A DNA stretch of 64,000 bases from Fremontodendron californicum (GCA_030761205.1 JAULJL010000047.1:2921501-2985500); one strand, 5' to 3'. Positions 24,858 through 37,470 are shown, numbered from the stretch's first letter. Notes: generated by a model from the sequence alone, not told the origin. A program made the numbers and translations.

Positions 24858-25250
24858 AGTTTAAATACCCCCATAGTCCATGTACTATAGTGAAAAGAGT
24901 AATTTAGTCAATGTACTATAAAAGTGAGTAATTTAGTCCCTGTACAATTGAAATAGGTGCAAATAAGTAAAATTGATAACAATGTTAATGAAACACCGTT
25001 AAAATATTGATGTGGACTTGTAAAATCTAACAGAATTAATGACTTAGAATAAAATATGACTTGAAATATATATAAATCTGTTAGATTTTACGAGCCACAT
25101 CAGCATTTTAACGGTTTTTTATTAAAACCGTTATCAATTTTACTTATTTGCACCTATTTCAATTGTACAAAGACTAAATTACTCATTTTTATAGTACATA
25201 AATTACTCTTTTCACTACAGTACATGAACTATGTAAGTACTTAAACCGTG
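24858..25250. mobile_element. Fold-back MITE
   Basis: Arms GTCCATGTACTATAGTGAAA and TTTCACTACAGTACATGAAC are inverted copies. Similarity runs about 180 bp inward, through GCAAATAAGTAAAATTGATA / TATCAATTTTACTTATTTGC. The central loop is about 50 bp. Confidence 0.75.
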
Positions 25251-25808
25251 ATTTTGTACTTAAACTGTGATTTTTTCATCCATACACTCACCGTTTTATC
25301 AAAGTATAAAAAAAAACCCAAAAAAGGGAGAATTTGAAAAACCTCCATTGTACAGTAAAATAATTGGCCAATAGTCTAATGGTGTAAAATAATTTGTGAA
25401 TGAGAAATAAAATTTTGAGAAATTATTGTTAAGGAAATTGTAAAGATTGAAATACCCTTAATTAAACATTAAGAGTTAAAAAAGAAAAACCTTTCCCTTT
25501 CCCTTCCCCTTCCAGTTCCCCTTCCCCTCAAACCCTTTCTATCTCTTTTTTTGTCGGTTATTTTCTTCTTTTTCTTTGTATCTAGGGTTTTCTTTTTACA
25601 GTGGTTTTGTAAATATGGAGAGATCCGATGGATAATTTCCAACAACTTCTCTCTCATTTCTTTAGGTTTCTTTTTTCTTTACTTATTTCCATCTTCAATT
25701 CTTTCATTTGCTTATTTTCTTTTTCGATTTTCCCCTTTACTTAATAGCTTGTTTTTATGATACAATTGTTTACTTGTACTGTAGAAAAGAGCAAAACAGA
25801 AAAAGACA

Positions 25809-25925
25809 ATGACTAGCGAGGAAGAGAGCGCGATGAATGAGTCCTTCGATCTAATAAGGCTCAGCCTTGACAAGCGTATTTACGTCAAGCTACGTTCTGA
25901 CCGTAAGCTCCTTGGCAAGCTCTAT
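25809..25925 (+). pseudogene. LSM3-like gene, first coding exon only
   Basis: ATG at 25809 opens 39 codons: MTSEEESAMNESFDL, then IRLSLDKRIYVKLRSDRKLL, then GKLY with donor GTATGT. This matches the start of plant LSM3, the Sm-like protein of the U6 snRNP LSm2-8 and the cytoplasmic LSm1-7 rings. The usual exon continues at the same point (GKLH, then AYDQHLNMILGD), but I find no later exon in the next several kilobases. Two acidic family positions (DERIY, DREL) read Lys here. A pyrimidine-rich leader with CTAGGGTTTT lies upstream, so the 5' end looks gene-like. It may be a broken copy, a captured fragment, or a gene with a very long first intron. Confidence 0.7.
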
Positions 25926-28900
25926 GTATGTTTAACTTTTTATACTTTCATTATAAAACTTTAGGATTCCCTTTTATTGCTCTTTTAAGTTTCGATGTTT
26001 AATGTTCAAATTCTCTTAGGGTTCCTTAGTTTAGGTTTTTTTTAGGTCTGTTAATTCAGCTAGTTTCAGTTAGCCCTTTAGCATACTGCAATTTTTATGT
26101 TCATTATTTATGAAATGCTATTGATTGCGTGAATATGCTTAAATAATGTCTAAACAGGATGAGTAAAAAATTTGGGTATCCTTTTCCCCCAAATTCTTTG
26201 ACTTTGTTGTCCAATTGATATACTGCAATGATGCAAAATTTGGGTGATGAGAAAATTTTCTGAATTTTTAGTTTTCTGTTTATGGACAGCTTGAGATGAA
26301 ATAATTCTGTGATTGTTAGATATATTAGTCTGTTTATTGGTACTTTTTAAATTTAAAAGCTTATATATGACGTGTTATACTGATAAGTTCTATTCTAGTC
26401 TTTTTTATCACTCTGTTCTTCTTTCATGTATATATCTATTTGTTTTAATTGCTATCTGATATTTATTGGTCATACCAACTCAGTAACATTTTAAGCTGCT
26501 GACTGAGGTTCTGTCGTATCTAATCAGTGTTTTTGAAAACTTTGAATGGAGTTGTCATGTTGCTCAACTCCAACTTCATTCTCCTTTTTTTTTTTCTTAC
26601 TCTCGCCTTTCAAATTACTCTATGTGTTTATATCTTCCTACTTTTTCTCACTTTTAATTAGCCTTTTAAACTTAACGGTAAACAAACTGCTACTTAATTT
26701 CTCTATGTTTTCATATTCTTTAGTAAAAAATGACATTTTATTTATTTTTATCCACAAACGCAGTGGTTGTATAAATGACTAGTCATATTGTGAGTTGGAT
26801 AAAGTGGAATTTTGGCCTAATCTAAACATTTAAGACATGATTTTGTAGTTTTGTTAACATCCATTCACTGGTTTACTACTACGCGTGGACATTTATTTGT
26901 TATAATATTATTTTAGAGTCAATCAACTGTGGTATTGCAAATGAGTTTCTTTAATTCTTAGCAATGATATGAATACATATCATTTTGATTATTAAAAAAG
27001 AGTTTGTTGTGCTTAATAATATTAATTAATAATTGTATTCTTAATACTTGTCAATATAATTGCCCATAATGTTCAGAAACTTGTAGTTCTTTAGCTTGTA
27101 GCTCTAATATAGAGTACGAGTGTTATTTGTTTTGAAAGCTAATATATGAATTAGAGATAATAGGTGAGTTTGTTAAGTTTTGGCTGTAGTGATCATTAGT
27201 AACTTAAGAACTCTGATGTTGATAAAGTTAAACCCCATATTTTTCCATGAAGAATGCTTGCATTTGTTTTGTTAGGTGTTAGCATTTACAAAGTTGTTTA
27301 ACTTTTCATTTGAATTACAAAGTTGTTCAACTTTTCATTCAAACTTGTTTCTACTTTCATTAGAAGTGTAGATGTTTAATAATTGCTATGCAGATTTTTT
27401 GATATTATGATACTTGATGAAAATGATTATAACTCTAAATATAGATGATTATGAGGGATTATGGATTGGGTTTGTATCCCTCTATAGTAAATTTGTAAAA
27501 GTTATTTATTTACTATACATATTTTGTATGAATTATTATATTTTTACTAACTAGTTCATTTTAAGGGGGTGTGAATATATAAGAACTTAAAACATTATAT
27601 TTTTACTAACTAGTTCATTTACTATACCATGTTTAGTTGATTTCTCTAATATGAAGAATTATTAGATTTCATTTGCCAAGTTCTTTGCCATGTGGAATGT
27701 ATATAAAAGCTGGATTGTATTTACAATTTGCTTGAAATATATGTACATAAGTAAAACTAAAAAAAAAAAAAGAGTTAATTTTGTATACTTAAAGATTATG
27801 GTAAGAATGAAGGATTAGACATGGTCTTATTTTATTGTTGCTGCAACTAGATTCTTGAAGTAGATTCTTTTAGAAGGAAAAATTACTTATATCCAAAAAA
27901 AAAAATTTAATAGATATATTTATGATAGGAGCATAGTGTACATTTAGTTCTAATAGTATGTACATATCACAAAATTAATATGTGCATATAAGAATTATAT
28001 TATGCGTACATAAAAGTGACATCTCCTATGCATTAAAAAATCCAAGCCAACAGTTCCACAAAATACATTATCAAGCTTACAACTTTCATTTTTGCTGTTG
28101 CACTATAGTGACATTTTTGCTTTCTAACGTATTTTTCACTCTTTTTTCTTTGCTTTCCTTTCTGAATCAAAAACCTTGTTTTCCTCACTCATCATCATAC
28201 TCTAATTCGTTCTGATTCTTTTTTGTCTATTTTTTTCCTTTTTAATCAGAGAAGCTGACTTTTTGGGATATTTGGTGTGTAGCTGATCAAAGTCCCAGCT
28301 TCTAAAATACAAAATTCTGATCAAGAAAAGCAAGATCAAAGGTAAATATAGTCTTGTATTTCTTCCTTTCTATATTTTTGATGCTTTCAGTTAGTTTTTT
28401 TTTTTTTGTTCTTAAAGAGTTTTAGCTCATGGGTTCTTTTTCTTTATTTTATGGTAAGGTGTGAACTTTTTATATTTTAAAATTTCATTCAAATTCCAAA
28501 CATAATAAGTTCTACCAGATTAGTTCACCTAGCTAAAGAAATTTTAACATTCATATAGAAGAAAAGCTGTGTTTATTTTTTATTGGTCTTAAAACACCCA
28601 TCATTTCTTATATATAACCAATTAAGAAAATTACTTGTCATTGTTTCAGGGGTATTCACCATTGGGTTCCAAAGCTTAATCTGATTTAGTGCCAAAAGAT
28701 TCCAAAGCGATCAGGTGCAAGATTGTCTGCTGTTTCTTTCTTTGGAGCAGTTTACAGGAACCGTTCAAAATTCCTAGCATGAGATGTTTCGTTCCAATTT
28801 AGATCTCAAGGTTTGTTCCTTTGCCCTCTTGTATTATCTGAAGCTTGTATTTTGAGGGGGTAATATTTGCTTGGTTTAAATTGGGTTTGGGTTCATTTAA

Positions 28901-29847
28901 TTAATTTATTGTTTATTTTCCATATATGTATATTTTGGACTGAAAAGATTGGGTAAATTCTCTAGAAACTGTTGGATTGGATGAGGTTGTACTTTGCCTA
29001 TTAGTAGTTATTATAAAAGGCAAATATGGAGCTTATTAAAGTATTTTGAGTGTTTGTTTTTGTGGAAGTTTGGGGTTACACTAGATGTGCCTATAATCTA
29101 CATGTCCTTTTGAGAAGAACATGTTTTGAGTGTTAGTTATAGTTTCCAAATTGGTAAGAGGTGTACCGTTAGCATTCTTATAAGACATTTTTTTTAATTA
29201 CCTCTGGAATTATGGGATTTTGCCATGCCATTTCATTAGGGAAATTTAAGTCTCTTGTATTCTTATGAGTGCTCATGTCCAATGTTAGTCTCTTCATGCA
29301 TGATTAGACTATGGTCAAGCTTTCATTTCTCTTAGTTGCCAATAATGGGATAATTGATGAAGATATTATTAATTTTATTGTGGAACTTAGTTAATTTTAG
29401 GGTTTGGAAACACAAGCACATACCATACATACAGATAATACTTTTGATGTTTTTATTTGTAGAATTTGATATTTCGTCTTGTAGATTGTTCATAAATTGA
29501 CCTTAACTTAAATAACTCTAAGCTTAACTTAATTCTTTGGGTAATAGATTTAATGACCACGAGTTCTCATAGAAAATGCTATTTAACTTAGCGGAATAAG
29601 AGATGGTTTAAATTTTCATTGGTTTTATTTGCCACTCATCAGTATACCTAAGGTATCCATTTTTGTTCTTGGAATTAGAGTGTCTCATAAACAATACTTA
29701 ATGAACCATTAGATAAGCTTCTTCTAAGCAAAAGGTTCCATCAATCTTTTATGACTTTTGCAGATAGTACTTCATACTTCACTAAGCTCCAGTTAGTTAG
29801 ATTTTCTTTTGGTGGTTTGTTATTACAATGTAAATGTTTAGTTTAAA
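25926..29847. other. AT-rich stretch, no gene recognised
   Basis: This would be the first intron if the LSM3 exon were functional. Two stretches with splice-like edges (28244-28341 and about 28651-28810) could be noncoding exons; both contain stops. TATGTACATA-type motifs occur near 27740 and 27980-28015. Confidence 0.45.
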
Positions 29848-30125
29848 GGCTTTAGGTTAAAGAATTTGTCATTGATATGAAAATGTACATATACTTTTGC
29901 TGAATGTACATATAATTATTCTATATGTATATATGGTTATACTTATATGTACATATAAGTAGGCCTATTTTCTTGAAACATTTCTTAGTAAAGCTATAAC
30001 TTTATAGTAGTTTTAGACGATTCTAGGAGTAGAAGGAGGATTATGATTAAGGGTTTGGGGTCTTTCTATAACAAAAGTAGTAAAAGTTATATATTTTCTA
30101 CTCTTACTATTTTGTATTAAATCAT
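29848..30125 (+). repeat. Left inverted terminal repeat of the MULE-like region
   Basis: Matches the reverse complement of about 42440-42702, beginning CTTTAGGTTAAAGAATTTGT. Confidence 0.75.
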
Positions 30126-30556
30126 TATAATTGTTACACTTAGATAATTTTAAGAAATAGGAACACATAAGAGCTTAATTGGAATTTGCTCCATTTATAT
30201 ATTCATTCATGAGTTAACTCTCTCCTACCTTTTTTAGTAAAATGTGCATATCATTTTATGTATGTGTTTATGGTTTTTTTCTCCATTCCCTTGTATTTTT
30301 TTGCCACCCCTTTTCGCCATTATGTTGAACATTCAATATTCCATATATGTTGGTTCCAATATTTGGTCAAGATATATCATGTGCATCGGGAATTTGTATG
30401 TCTGTGTATCAACAGAATGTAGGTTCAGTCAATTTGGTTGTTACTATTATTTAAGTATCCTGGGTGTGAGGAATTTCAGTTTGGAATTGCCTTTGGTGTC
30501 AAATTTATGTGCCAAACAAAATTTTCTTGTTTGAAGAGCTTAGCCTCTGTTCTGGC

Positions 30557-30672
30557 TAGGGTGCTCATAGAGCATGTAATCGAGTTTGGTTGAAAAAATA
30601 GGACTCGTTAACTTGACTAATCCGAATTTTTTTCACTCGATTCGACTCGATTGGATCTAATGCACACCCCTA
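30557..30672. repeat. Short hAT-end relative
   Basis: Its reverse complement (AGGGGTGTGCATTAGATC, then GAGTGAAAAAAATTCGGATT) matches the left end of the hAT element at 31113. It looks like a short internally deleted relative; no clear target duplication. Confidence 0.55.
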
Positions 30673-30954
30673 TTACTGAGTGCTTATTAGGTTGGGGAGA
30701 AGATTTTTATGGTTTGATTAATTCCTTATGGTTGAACTAAGTAACTGCACCTAAATAAAAATGGGTTAATCGGGTGATTGTTATAGAAATTATTTGAATT
30801 TTCTGTAAGACTAATGCGAAAGTTTTTAATTGATGCACAACTGATTTTTTTAGGCTGATGCGAAGAAGTACCGCCTGCAACTCGCTGCCCAGTTGATTTT
30901 GGATACACGAAATACGAAAAAAGATCGAGTTCTGAGCATGTTGTCATAGTAAAA

Positions 30955-32149
30955 TTGTTAAGATTTGGTCGATTTGTTATCATGATTGGCCAGGTTACTG
31001 AAAGTGGTAGGACTGAGAAACCTCTTCTTAAGGCTGGTAATGATTACCACAAGTTTAAGGTGAAGAGGAACTGTTGGCATAAGGCGTATGGTGTGGCCAT
31101 GAACCCAGTTGACAGGGGTGAGCGTTCGATCGAGTCGAGTCGAGTGAAAAAAATTCGGATTAGTCGAGTTGACGAGTCCTATTTTGTCAACCAAACTCAA
31201 TTTGAAATTTTAGCGAATTGAGTCGAGTTAAAACAAATTCGAGTCGAGCCGAGTCGAGTCGAGTCGAATAATTTATTCGAGTTAAAATGTTATCTTGTAA
31301 ATGTTGATTGACTAGATCATGTTACTGTTATCTTGTAAATGCATGTATATCTATAATTTTGAAATTTAGTTCTATGAAATTACAAATATATATTTTTTTT
31401 TGTGTTCTATCTTTTCTTATAAATATAACTATCAAAGACTTCTCATACTAAATAAATAGCCTACTATTGACCTTTAAAAAAAGATAATTCATTATCTTTT
31501 GAATTTCATCGTTTGGTTAGCTTGATAATGTGCATGATATCAACCAAAAGCTTCAATCTTTAACTGAATGAAGCATTGAGTGATAGCCTTCCCCTTTAGA
31601 AAGTCAAAAAATTCAATGTAAACTTTCAATCTAGACTTGACAATTTCAAAGGTAAAAAAAAAATGAATGATAAAATATTAAGACAATAAGTATGCAGTCA
31701 ACAGGTCATGTGGATTTATTTTTCTACTGAATGGTGACAAATAACAAAAATAAATGACCCAACAAAAATGGGCTAAAGAGTAAAAAGGGAAGACGAAATA
31801 AGGAAAACGCAAAACTCAAGCTTAGTATCAAACTCAAATGAGTAAAACGACGTCGTATAGAAATATTTTATTCGGATTTTCGAGTTATTCGAGTTGTATA
31901 AATCAAATCCTAGCTAAACTATATAACTCAAATTACTTAGTCGAGTTGATCCAAAAATCCGAATAACTCTAATAAACCGAACTATTTAATTTGAAATTTG
32001 AAATTTTTTTCGGTTTTTTCGAGTCGAGTCGGATTTTGCTCACCCCTACCAGTTGAGCTGCTGCTGTTTTAGTTGTTACTGCTGCAAGGAGGACTGGTAG
32101 GCTCAGAGGACAAGCTGCTGCCACTGCTGCCAAGGCTAATAAGGCATAG
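30955..32149 (+). pseudogene. Ribosomal protein L8 (uL2) fragment split by a hAT element
   Basis: The first part (about 30955-31112) reads MIGQVTESGRTEKPLLKAG, then KVKRNCWHKAYGVAMNPVD, a clear match to cytosolic ribosomal protein L8. After the hAT insert, 32049-32149 reads VTAARRTGRLRGQAAATAAK and ends ANKA with a TAG stop, the L8 C-terminus. About 30 family residues with the HPHGGGNHQH region are missing between the parts, and the frames do not join. The N-terminal half is also absent. It is dead, and probably captured by the surrounding MULE-like region. Confidence 0.85.
31113..32048. mobile_element. Nonautonomous hAT element in the L8 fragment
   Basis: A 936-bp element starting CAGGGGTGAGCGTTCGATCG and ending TTTTGCTCACCCCTA, with an exact 8-bp duplication CCAGTTGA (31105-31112 and 32049-32056). 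Both ends are rich in GAGTCGAGTCGAG. No transposase is encoded. Confidence 0.88.
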
Positions 32150-32574
32150 GCGTAGGATATTACTTGTTGTTTTAGTTGTTTTGGTTCTTTTAGCTTTCAA
32201 GGGTATTAAGCACATTTATGCTAGAAATTTTGTTTGAATTTTCAAATAATGATACTACTGTTTGGAGTTGTTTTAGGGATGTTTATGTATTAAATTTGGA
32301 TTTTCAGATAACAAGTGAATATGAATCTTTTTGGTAGTTGTTTTTGAGACATGATATTAAAGGTTGCATTCATTAAACGTGCTGGCAAGGAAAGCCTCTG
32401 AAGCTGTATCTGGGGTTGCAGAATCACTCTGCATCTCGTTATTTTTTTAATTCTATCAGGTCTTGGATTGCAGCACTGGTGATTTGCTGTTTTCCCTTAA
32501 TAAGTAGAGGCACCTAAAGGAAAATTACCAAAATTCATGTTTATAATGTAAAAATTAAGCTGTATATTGTTTTG

Positions 32575-33605
32575 CCTACATGTACATACAGCAATGATAT
32601 ATGTACATATTGTTTTTAGGCCATGTACATGTAAGTGGACTTTTTTATTAAAATATTTTTGTCTAAAATTGTTATTTTAAACTACTTTAAAATGATTTTG
32701 GGGATTAATTTTTTGGGATTTAGGGTTGAATTTAGGACAATAACAAAATGTACATATTGTTTTGCCTATATGTACATACTGTTTTGCCTACATGTACATA
32801 CAGTAATGCTAAATGTACATATTGCTTTTTGGCCATGTACATATAAGTGGACTTTTTTATTAAAATATTTTTGTATAAAATTGTTATTTTAAACTACTTT
32901 AAAATGATTTGGAGATTAATTTTTTAGGATTTAGGGTTGAATTAGGACAATAAAAAAGTGTACATATAGTTTTGCATACATGTACATACAGCAATTCTAT
33001 ATGTACATATTGTTTTTTAGCCATGTTATAACTGAACTTTTTTATTAAAATATTTTTGTCTAAAATTGTTATTTTAAACTACTTTAAAATGGTTTGGGGA
33101 TTAATTTTTTGAGATTTAGGGTTGAATTTAGGACAATAAAAAAATGTACATATTGTTTTGCCTATATGTACATATTGTTTTGCCTACATGTACATACAGC
33201 AATACTATATGTACATATTGTTTTTTGGCTATGTACATATAAGTTGACTTTTTTATTAAAATATTTTTGTCTAAAATTGTTATTTTAAACTACTTTTAAA
33301 TGATTTGGAGATTAATTTTTTGGGATTTAGGGTTGAATTTAGGACAATAAAAAAATGTACATATTATTTTGCCTACATGTACATATTGTTTTGCCTACAT
33401 GTACATACAGCAATGCTACATGTACATATAAGTGGACTTTTTTATTAAAATATTTTTGTCTAAAATTGTTATTTTAGACTACTTTAAAATGATTTGAAGA
33501 TTAATTGTTTGGGACTTAGGGTTGAATTTAGGACAATAAAAACATGTATATATTGTTTTGCCTACATGTACATATTGTTTTGCCTACATGTACATACTGT
33601 TTTGC
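32575..33605 (+). repeat. Five-unit tandem array with TGTACATA palindromes
   Basis: The landmark GTGGACTTTTTTATTAAAAT recurs near 32635, 32847, 33032 (diverged), 33243 and 33432, with periods of about 185-212 bp. Each unit has an AT-rich body with GGGATTTAGGGTTGAATT and a cluster of TATGTACATA palindromes joined by TTGTTTTGCCTACA. Confidence 0.85.
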
Positions 33606-34984
33606 TAGTTAGTATTCTTTTATGTTTTGGGTTTAAACCTTAAACTATCATAAAACAAAGAAACCTTAATGTAATATTTGATAGTTCAATCTAATCAAGG
33701 AGCAAGAAAACAAACTGAAAAACAACCAAGTAATTGAAAGCACTGGACTAAAACAAATCCAACTAATACCATAAACACTAAATTGAATAATCGAAATTTC
33801 GTTTCATTTATTCCAAACATAGGATGTTCTAGACAACACAGAAAATTAAAAAATACAATGTCCCTATGTTCCTACCAACATCAACATTTTCCTAAAACCA
33901 GAGTACACAAAGGAAGCTACATACACGAGAAATAAGAAGCAAAGACTAGACTAAGCAATAGTCACACTAGCCAACAGCTTCTCAAGTTCCTCATCATTCC
34001 TCACATCCAAAAGAACAGCCTTGGAATGATCCTATTCTTCTTGTTGTCTCTTGTAGCATTACCAGCCAACTTCAAAACCTTAAATAACACAAAAACAAAC
34101 TTAGCAACATACTTCAGGATTGTTCACAACAGATTGTGCGTTGAAATCTGGAGTAACCAAACACTGAGGGAGAGAAAAAAAAAAAGTATCTAAGTGAATA
34201 TTAGATGATATTTTCGAGTAAATGTTATATATTATATTATAAATCATAAATGTAAGCAAAAGCCAAGTTAGGGAAAGTTATATATCCAGGATGGGAGAGG
34301 AAAACAAAATCACAATTGCTAAAAGCTCCAGGATGCTAAAAGATAAAAGAAAAAGATAAAAGGAGGTCATCAAAGGATAAAGGAGAGAAGCTGAAACAAA
34401 TTTGAAGAATGAACAACTATATTTAATCTTGAAGAAATAAGAATTAAAGAATCAGCCAACACTTTATTCGCTATACTGTTTGGCAGATTCTTTTTTCTTT
34501 TGTTCTATAGATTCTTGGCTATAATACACAGGTAAGTTCTCTTCTCAAGAACAAGTACAACTATCCAATAACACAAATAATAAGCATCTCATCAAAGTCG
34601 ATTCTTTTGTTAAAATTGATGACTAAATAATTTAACCATAACTATACCCATAGTTTCACTTCATGTCAAAAAATTGTAAATGAAATCTAGCAAACTACAA
34701 GCTTTAATGCCATCTAGCTAGTAACTGAATCGATGAGTGAATATGAAAGTAAAAGGAAAGGCTATACCTGAAAGTGTTATTATCTACGAACCCAACCCAA
34801 CACACTCCTTCATTTTTATGTCTGGGACCCTCCATTTGCTTTGCAGTTGACAGAGCAAAACTGTTTCTCATCAAACGAGCAACTATGCATTGTCCGATGA
34901 GCCCTGCCAGGCAGCCAAAGTGCATGACAGTAAGACACCGACAGTAAGGCCAGTAAGCCAAAGCAGCTGTAAAACAGTAGTTAT
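33606..34984. other. Spacer of the MULE-like region
   Basis: Apart from the H2A fragment at 33951-34081, no gene is recognised. Confidence 0.45.
33951..34081 (-). pseudogene. Histone H2A C-terminal fragment
   Basis: The minus strand reads KVLKLAGNATRDNKKNRIIP, then RNDEELEKLLASVTIA and a stop, clearly histone H2A (acidic patch and docking region). The segment that should read RHIQLAV is disrupted by a frameshift. No upstream histone fold exon is present. It sits inside the MULE-like region, consistent with capture. Confidence 0.8.
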
Positions 34985-35791
34985 GGCTTCAACTATGCAT
35001 CATTTGACTTTAAAATGTCTGTAACAATAAGCATGACAAGCCTATCCAAATATTTCGCCAACACTAGTGATAATATTCTGATTCCTATCAGAAATAATGG
35101 TTACCAAAACATCTCTGATAACATTTGACTTTAAAATTTTCAAGAACCACATCCAATTCTCTAAACTTTCTGAGCTAACAATTGCATATGCAATAGGGAA
35201 AAGCTGATTATTTGCATCTATTGAGCTAGCAGATAATAACGTCCTTTTATAAGGTCCACTCAAATGGCAACCATCAATAAAAATCAACACTCAACACCCA
35301 TTCAAAAAACCAATAATTGAGCATCCATAATCAAGAAACAGTTGCTTAAAATGATTACCAATATCATAAGTGCAGATTACGACACTTTGGGGGTCAGCAT
35401 CTTTGATTTGCTCACACAACCATGGAACTAATTTGTACGAGTCCTCGACTTTCCTATGCAGCAACTTCATGGATTGCTCTTTGCATGCCCAAGCTTGCTG
35501 GTAGGTCACTGAAATTCCACATTCATATTCTAATGCAGCTCGAATTTGATATGGCGTTGTGTCGGGTTGGAAAATCATTTTCTCTGAAATGATGGCAGCA
35601 ACAAATTTTGACTTCGAATAAGGTCTACTTTGTATTGCATCTTGCGCACAGTGGTTGTGCACATTTATAAATGTCCCCACAACCATAAACTCCATAGACC
35701 GCATCTTCAAAGCAGTTAAATGCCAAGGACAGCCTTCAGCCTTACAGTCCACACTAATAAAAGACTTACTATTCTTCTTAAACTTATACAA
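34985..35791 (-). pseudogene. MuDR-type MULE transposase remnant
   Basis: The minus strand reads a MULE transposase core: VDCKAEGCPWHLTALKMRS, EYECGISVTYQQAWACKEQ, FKQLFLDYGCSIIGFLNGC, then IFIDGCHLSGPYK and SSESLENWMWFLK, and finally a C-HAYCYRHFK motif near 35000. The Asp of FIDGCH and the Asp of ISDRN are two of the expected DDE acids. An in-frame TGA lies between the two halves at about 35288, and frame is lost near 35040. The zinc finger/SWIM part is missing. Confidence 0.88.
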
Positions 35792-37009
35792 AATCCATTC
35801 GCAACACTAAATTGTTATGCAGAAAACATAAATTGATAGAAAATTCAATAGTTATAATAAATATAAAATAGAATGGAGAACACCTTAATGAAGTCATCGA
35901 ACATTAGGTAAAAGTCCCTTGAGCAACTTGCTTCTTTCAAAAGTTGGCTCAATACTTGCTGTAAGAGAAAGAACAAAAGAGTAAGATGTTTTATCATACA
36001 CCACTCACATCTAAGTAATCTTACATGATTCTATCCTTAATAGAAAAATCATAAAATATTCTATCTCAATTAAAGTAATCTAATAACCAAATTTATGAGA
36101 CTAAAACAAAATGGAAATATTTACTTCTATAAATTACAAAACGATGTTGAACTTTGAGAATCTTATTCTATAATTTAAAGAAAATCTTAAGAATGCAGTA
36201 GTCAAAGGCATCAGACAAAGAATGTCATATGATGCAAACCACTAACTAACTGTCCTTAGATACTAGCCACTTACCCACTACGATGCTTACCTTTTAGCAA
36301 TAAACAATCTACTTGAGACATCTTTGATCTAATCGACATTTACTAACTACCATGGGAGATTTAGCGAGGATCATAAACTAAAGTAGAAATTTATCAATAG
36401 CCTCAATTCTATTTGAGCCCAATAACATTTAATTATTTCTTAAATGTTCAACAACTCCTTAACTTTTGCAATATAATTAATATTATGAAGAATTTTAATG
36501 AAATCATCAAAGAAAGCCATTCAAGTAAGAAATCTAGCTCATTAAAAAAGATCTTCACATTAGTTTAGGTCAATTTTTGCATATTGGACCCATGAAAAAA
36601 CGTATTATGATCAGAATACAAGTAATCATCTACAACTATCTTGTTTTTTTCTTTTTTTAATTGTATGATATAATGATAAAAGAAAAAACAAAAAGACTGA
36701 AATCCTTGGTTTTACGTCTCTTTGGTCATTGGAACATTGATCTATTCCAAAAAGTTTCTTTTTGTGCAGCTTTATATAACAATGTTCCTATATAAAATTA
36801 ATAAAATCGAAATACCATATGAGTTGCTTTGATAATTTGAAAGTTTCTGGTAGAGAGGACAGTTCATTTGTCTCAATAAATTCAAGTTATGAAATAAAAG
36901 TCAATGTTTGAAAAGGAAAAAAGGAAAATACTTATAAATACTAGACAAGAGTAATAATAGAAAGAACTCAAGGCAAGGAAACAATGAACAAAATCTAAAT
37001 GTAAAACAA
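35792..37009. other. MULE upstream region, unresolved
   Basis: On the minus strand near 35900, KEASCSRDFYLMFDDFIKV may be an upstream piece of the transposase. Otherwise AT-rich with no recognised gene. Confidence 0.4.
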
Positions 37010-37149
37010 ACCCTTAACCATAATCGCCCCATCTAATCGTTTTTGCCATTTAAAACGACTAAAAACTAACACAATTGATAAGAAATGCTTCAACAAAATA
37101 AGTCCACTTATATGTACATATAGCAAAACAATATGTACATATAGCATAA

Positions 37150-37463
37150 TGTTGAAGGAAAAGAAGAAATAGTAAATCTGTATTTCTTATCTGTTTTATG
37201 TACATCAGAAGGCCTTTTATAAGCCAAAAGAATCAAGTAAGTCAACTCTACAACTAGGAATTAAACCAGAAAAAACAATCCCTGTAATTAGGGAATAAAT
37301 CAAGCACAACAATAAAATATTCTCCTAAAAATCAGCAGCAATATCTGCCTAAGAATCAGCAGTTACTGCAGTCAGCATTTACTGCAAATCTGACAGTCAG
37401 CATTTACTGCTAACAGTCAGCAGCTACTGCAGTCAACATTTACTGCAAATCTGTTTTTCAACA
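37150..37463 (-). repeat. Copia LTR, full length, minus orientation
   Basis: 314 bp, TG...CA ends. In LTR orientation it has repeated GCAGTAAATGCTGACTG motifs and a TATA-like CTTATAAAAGG. The purine tract GCTTGAGGGGGAG (minus strand) abuts it, so this is the 3' LTR of the pol half. Confidence 0.92.
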
Positions 37464-37470
37464 CTCCCCC

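Noticed and set aside
28240..28810. Possible further LSM3 exons
   Set aside because: Translations in all frames lack the LSM3 second-exon pattern (DQHLNMILGD) and contain stops.
30844..30950. Protein-like stretch ADAKKYRLQLAAQLILDT before the L8 fragment
   Set aside because: It follows an acceptor-like TTTTTTTAG and looks coding for about 35 codons, but I could not match it to L8 or another family, and it ends in stops. Not called as a gene.
32575..33605. Possible CRISPR-like array
   Set aside because: Units are about 200 bp, diverge along their length and contain palindromes in AT-rich DNA of a plant genome. There are no short identical repeats with unique spacers.
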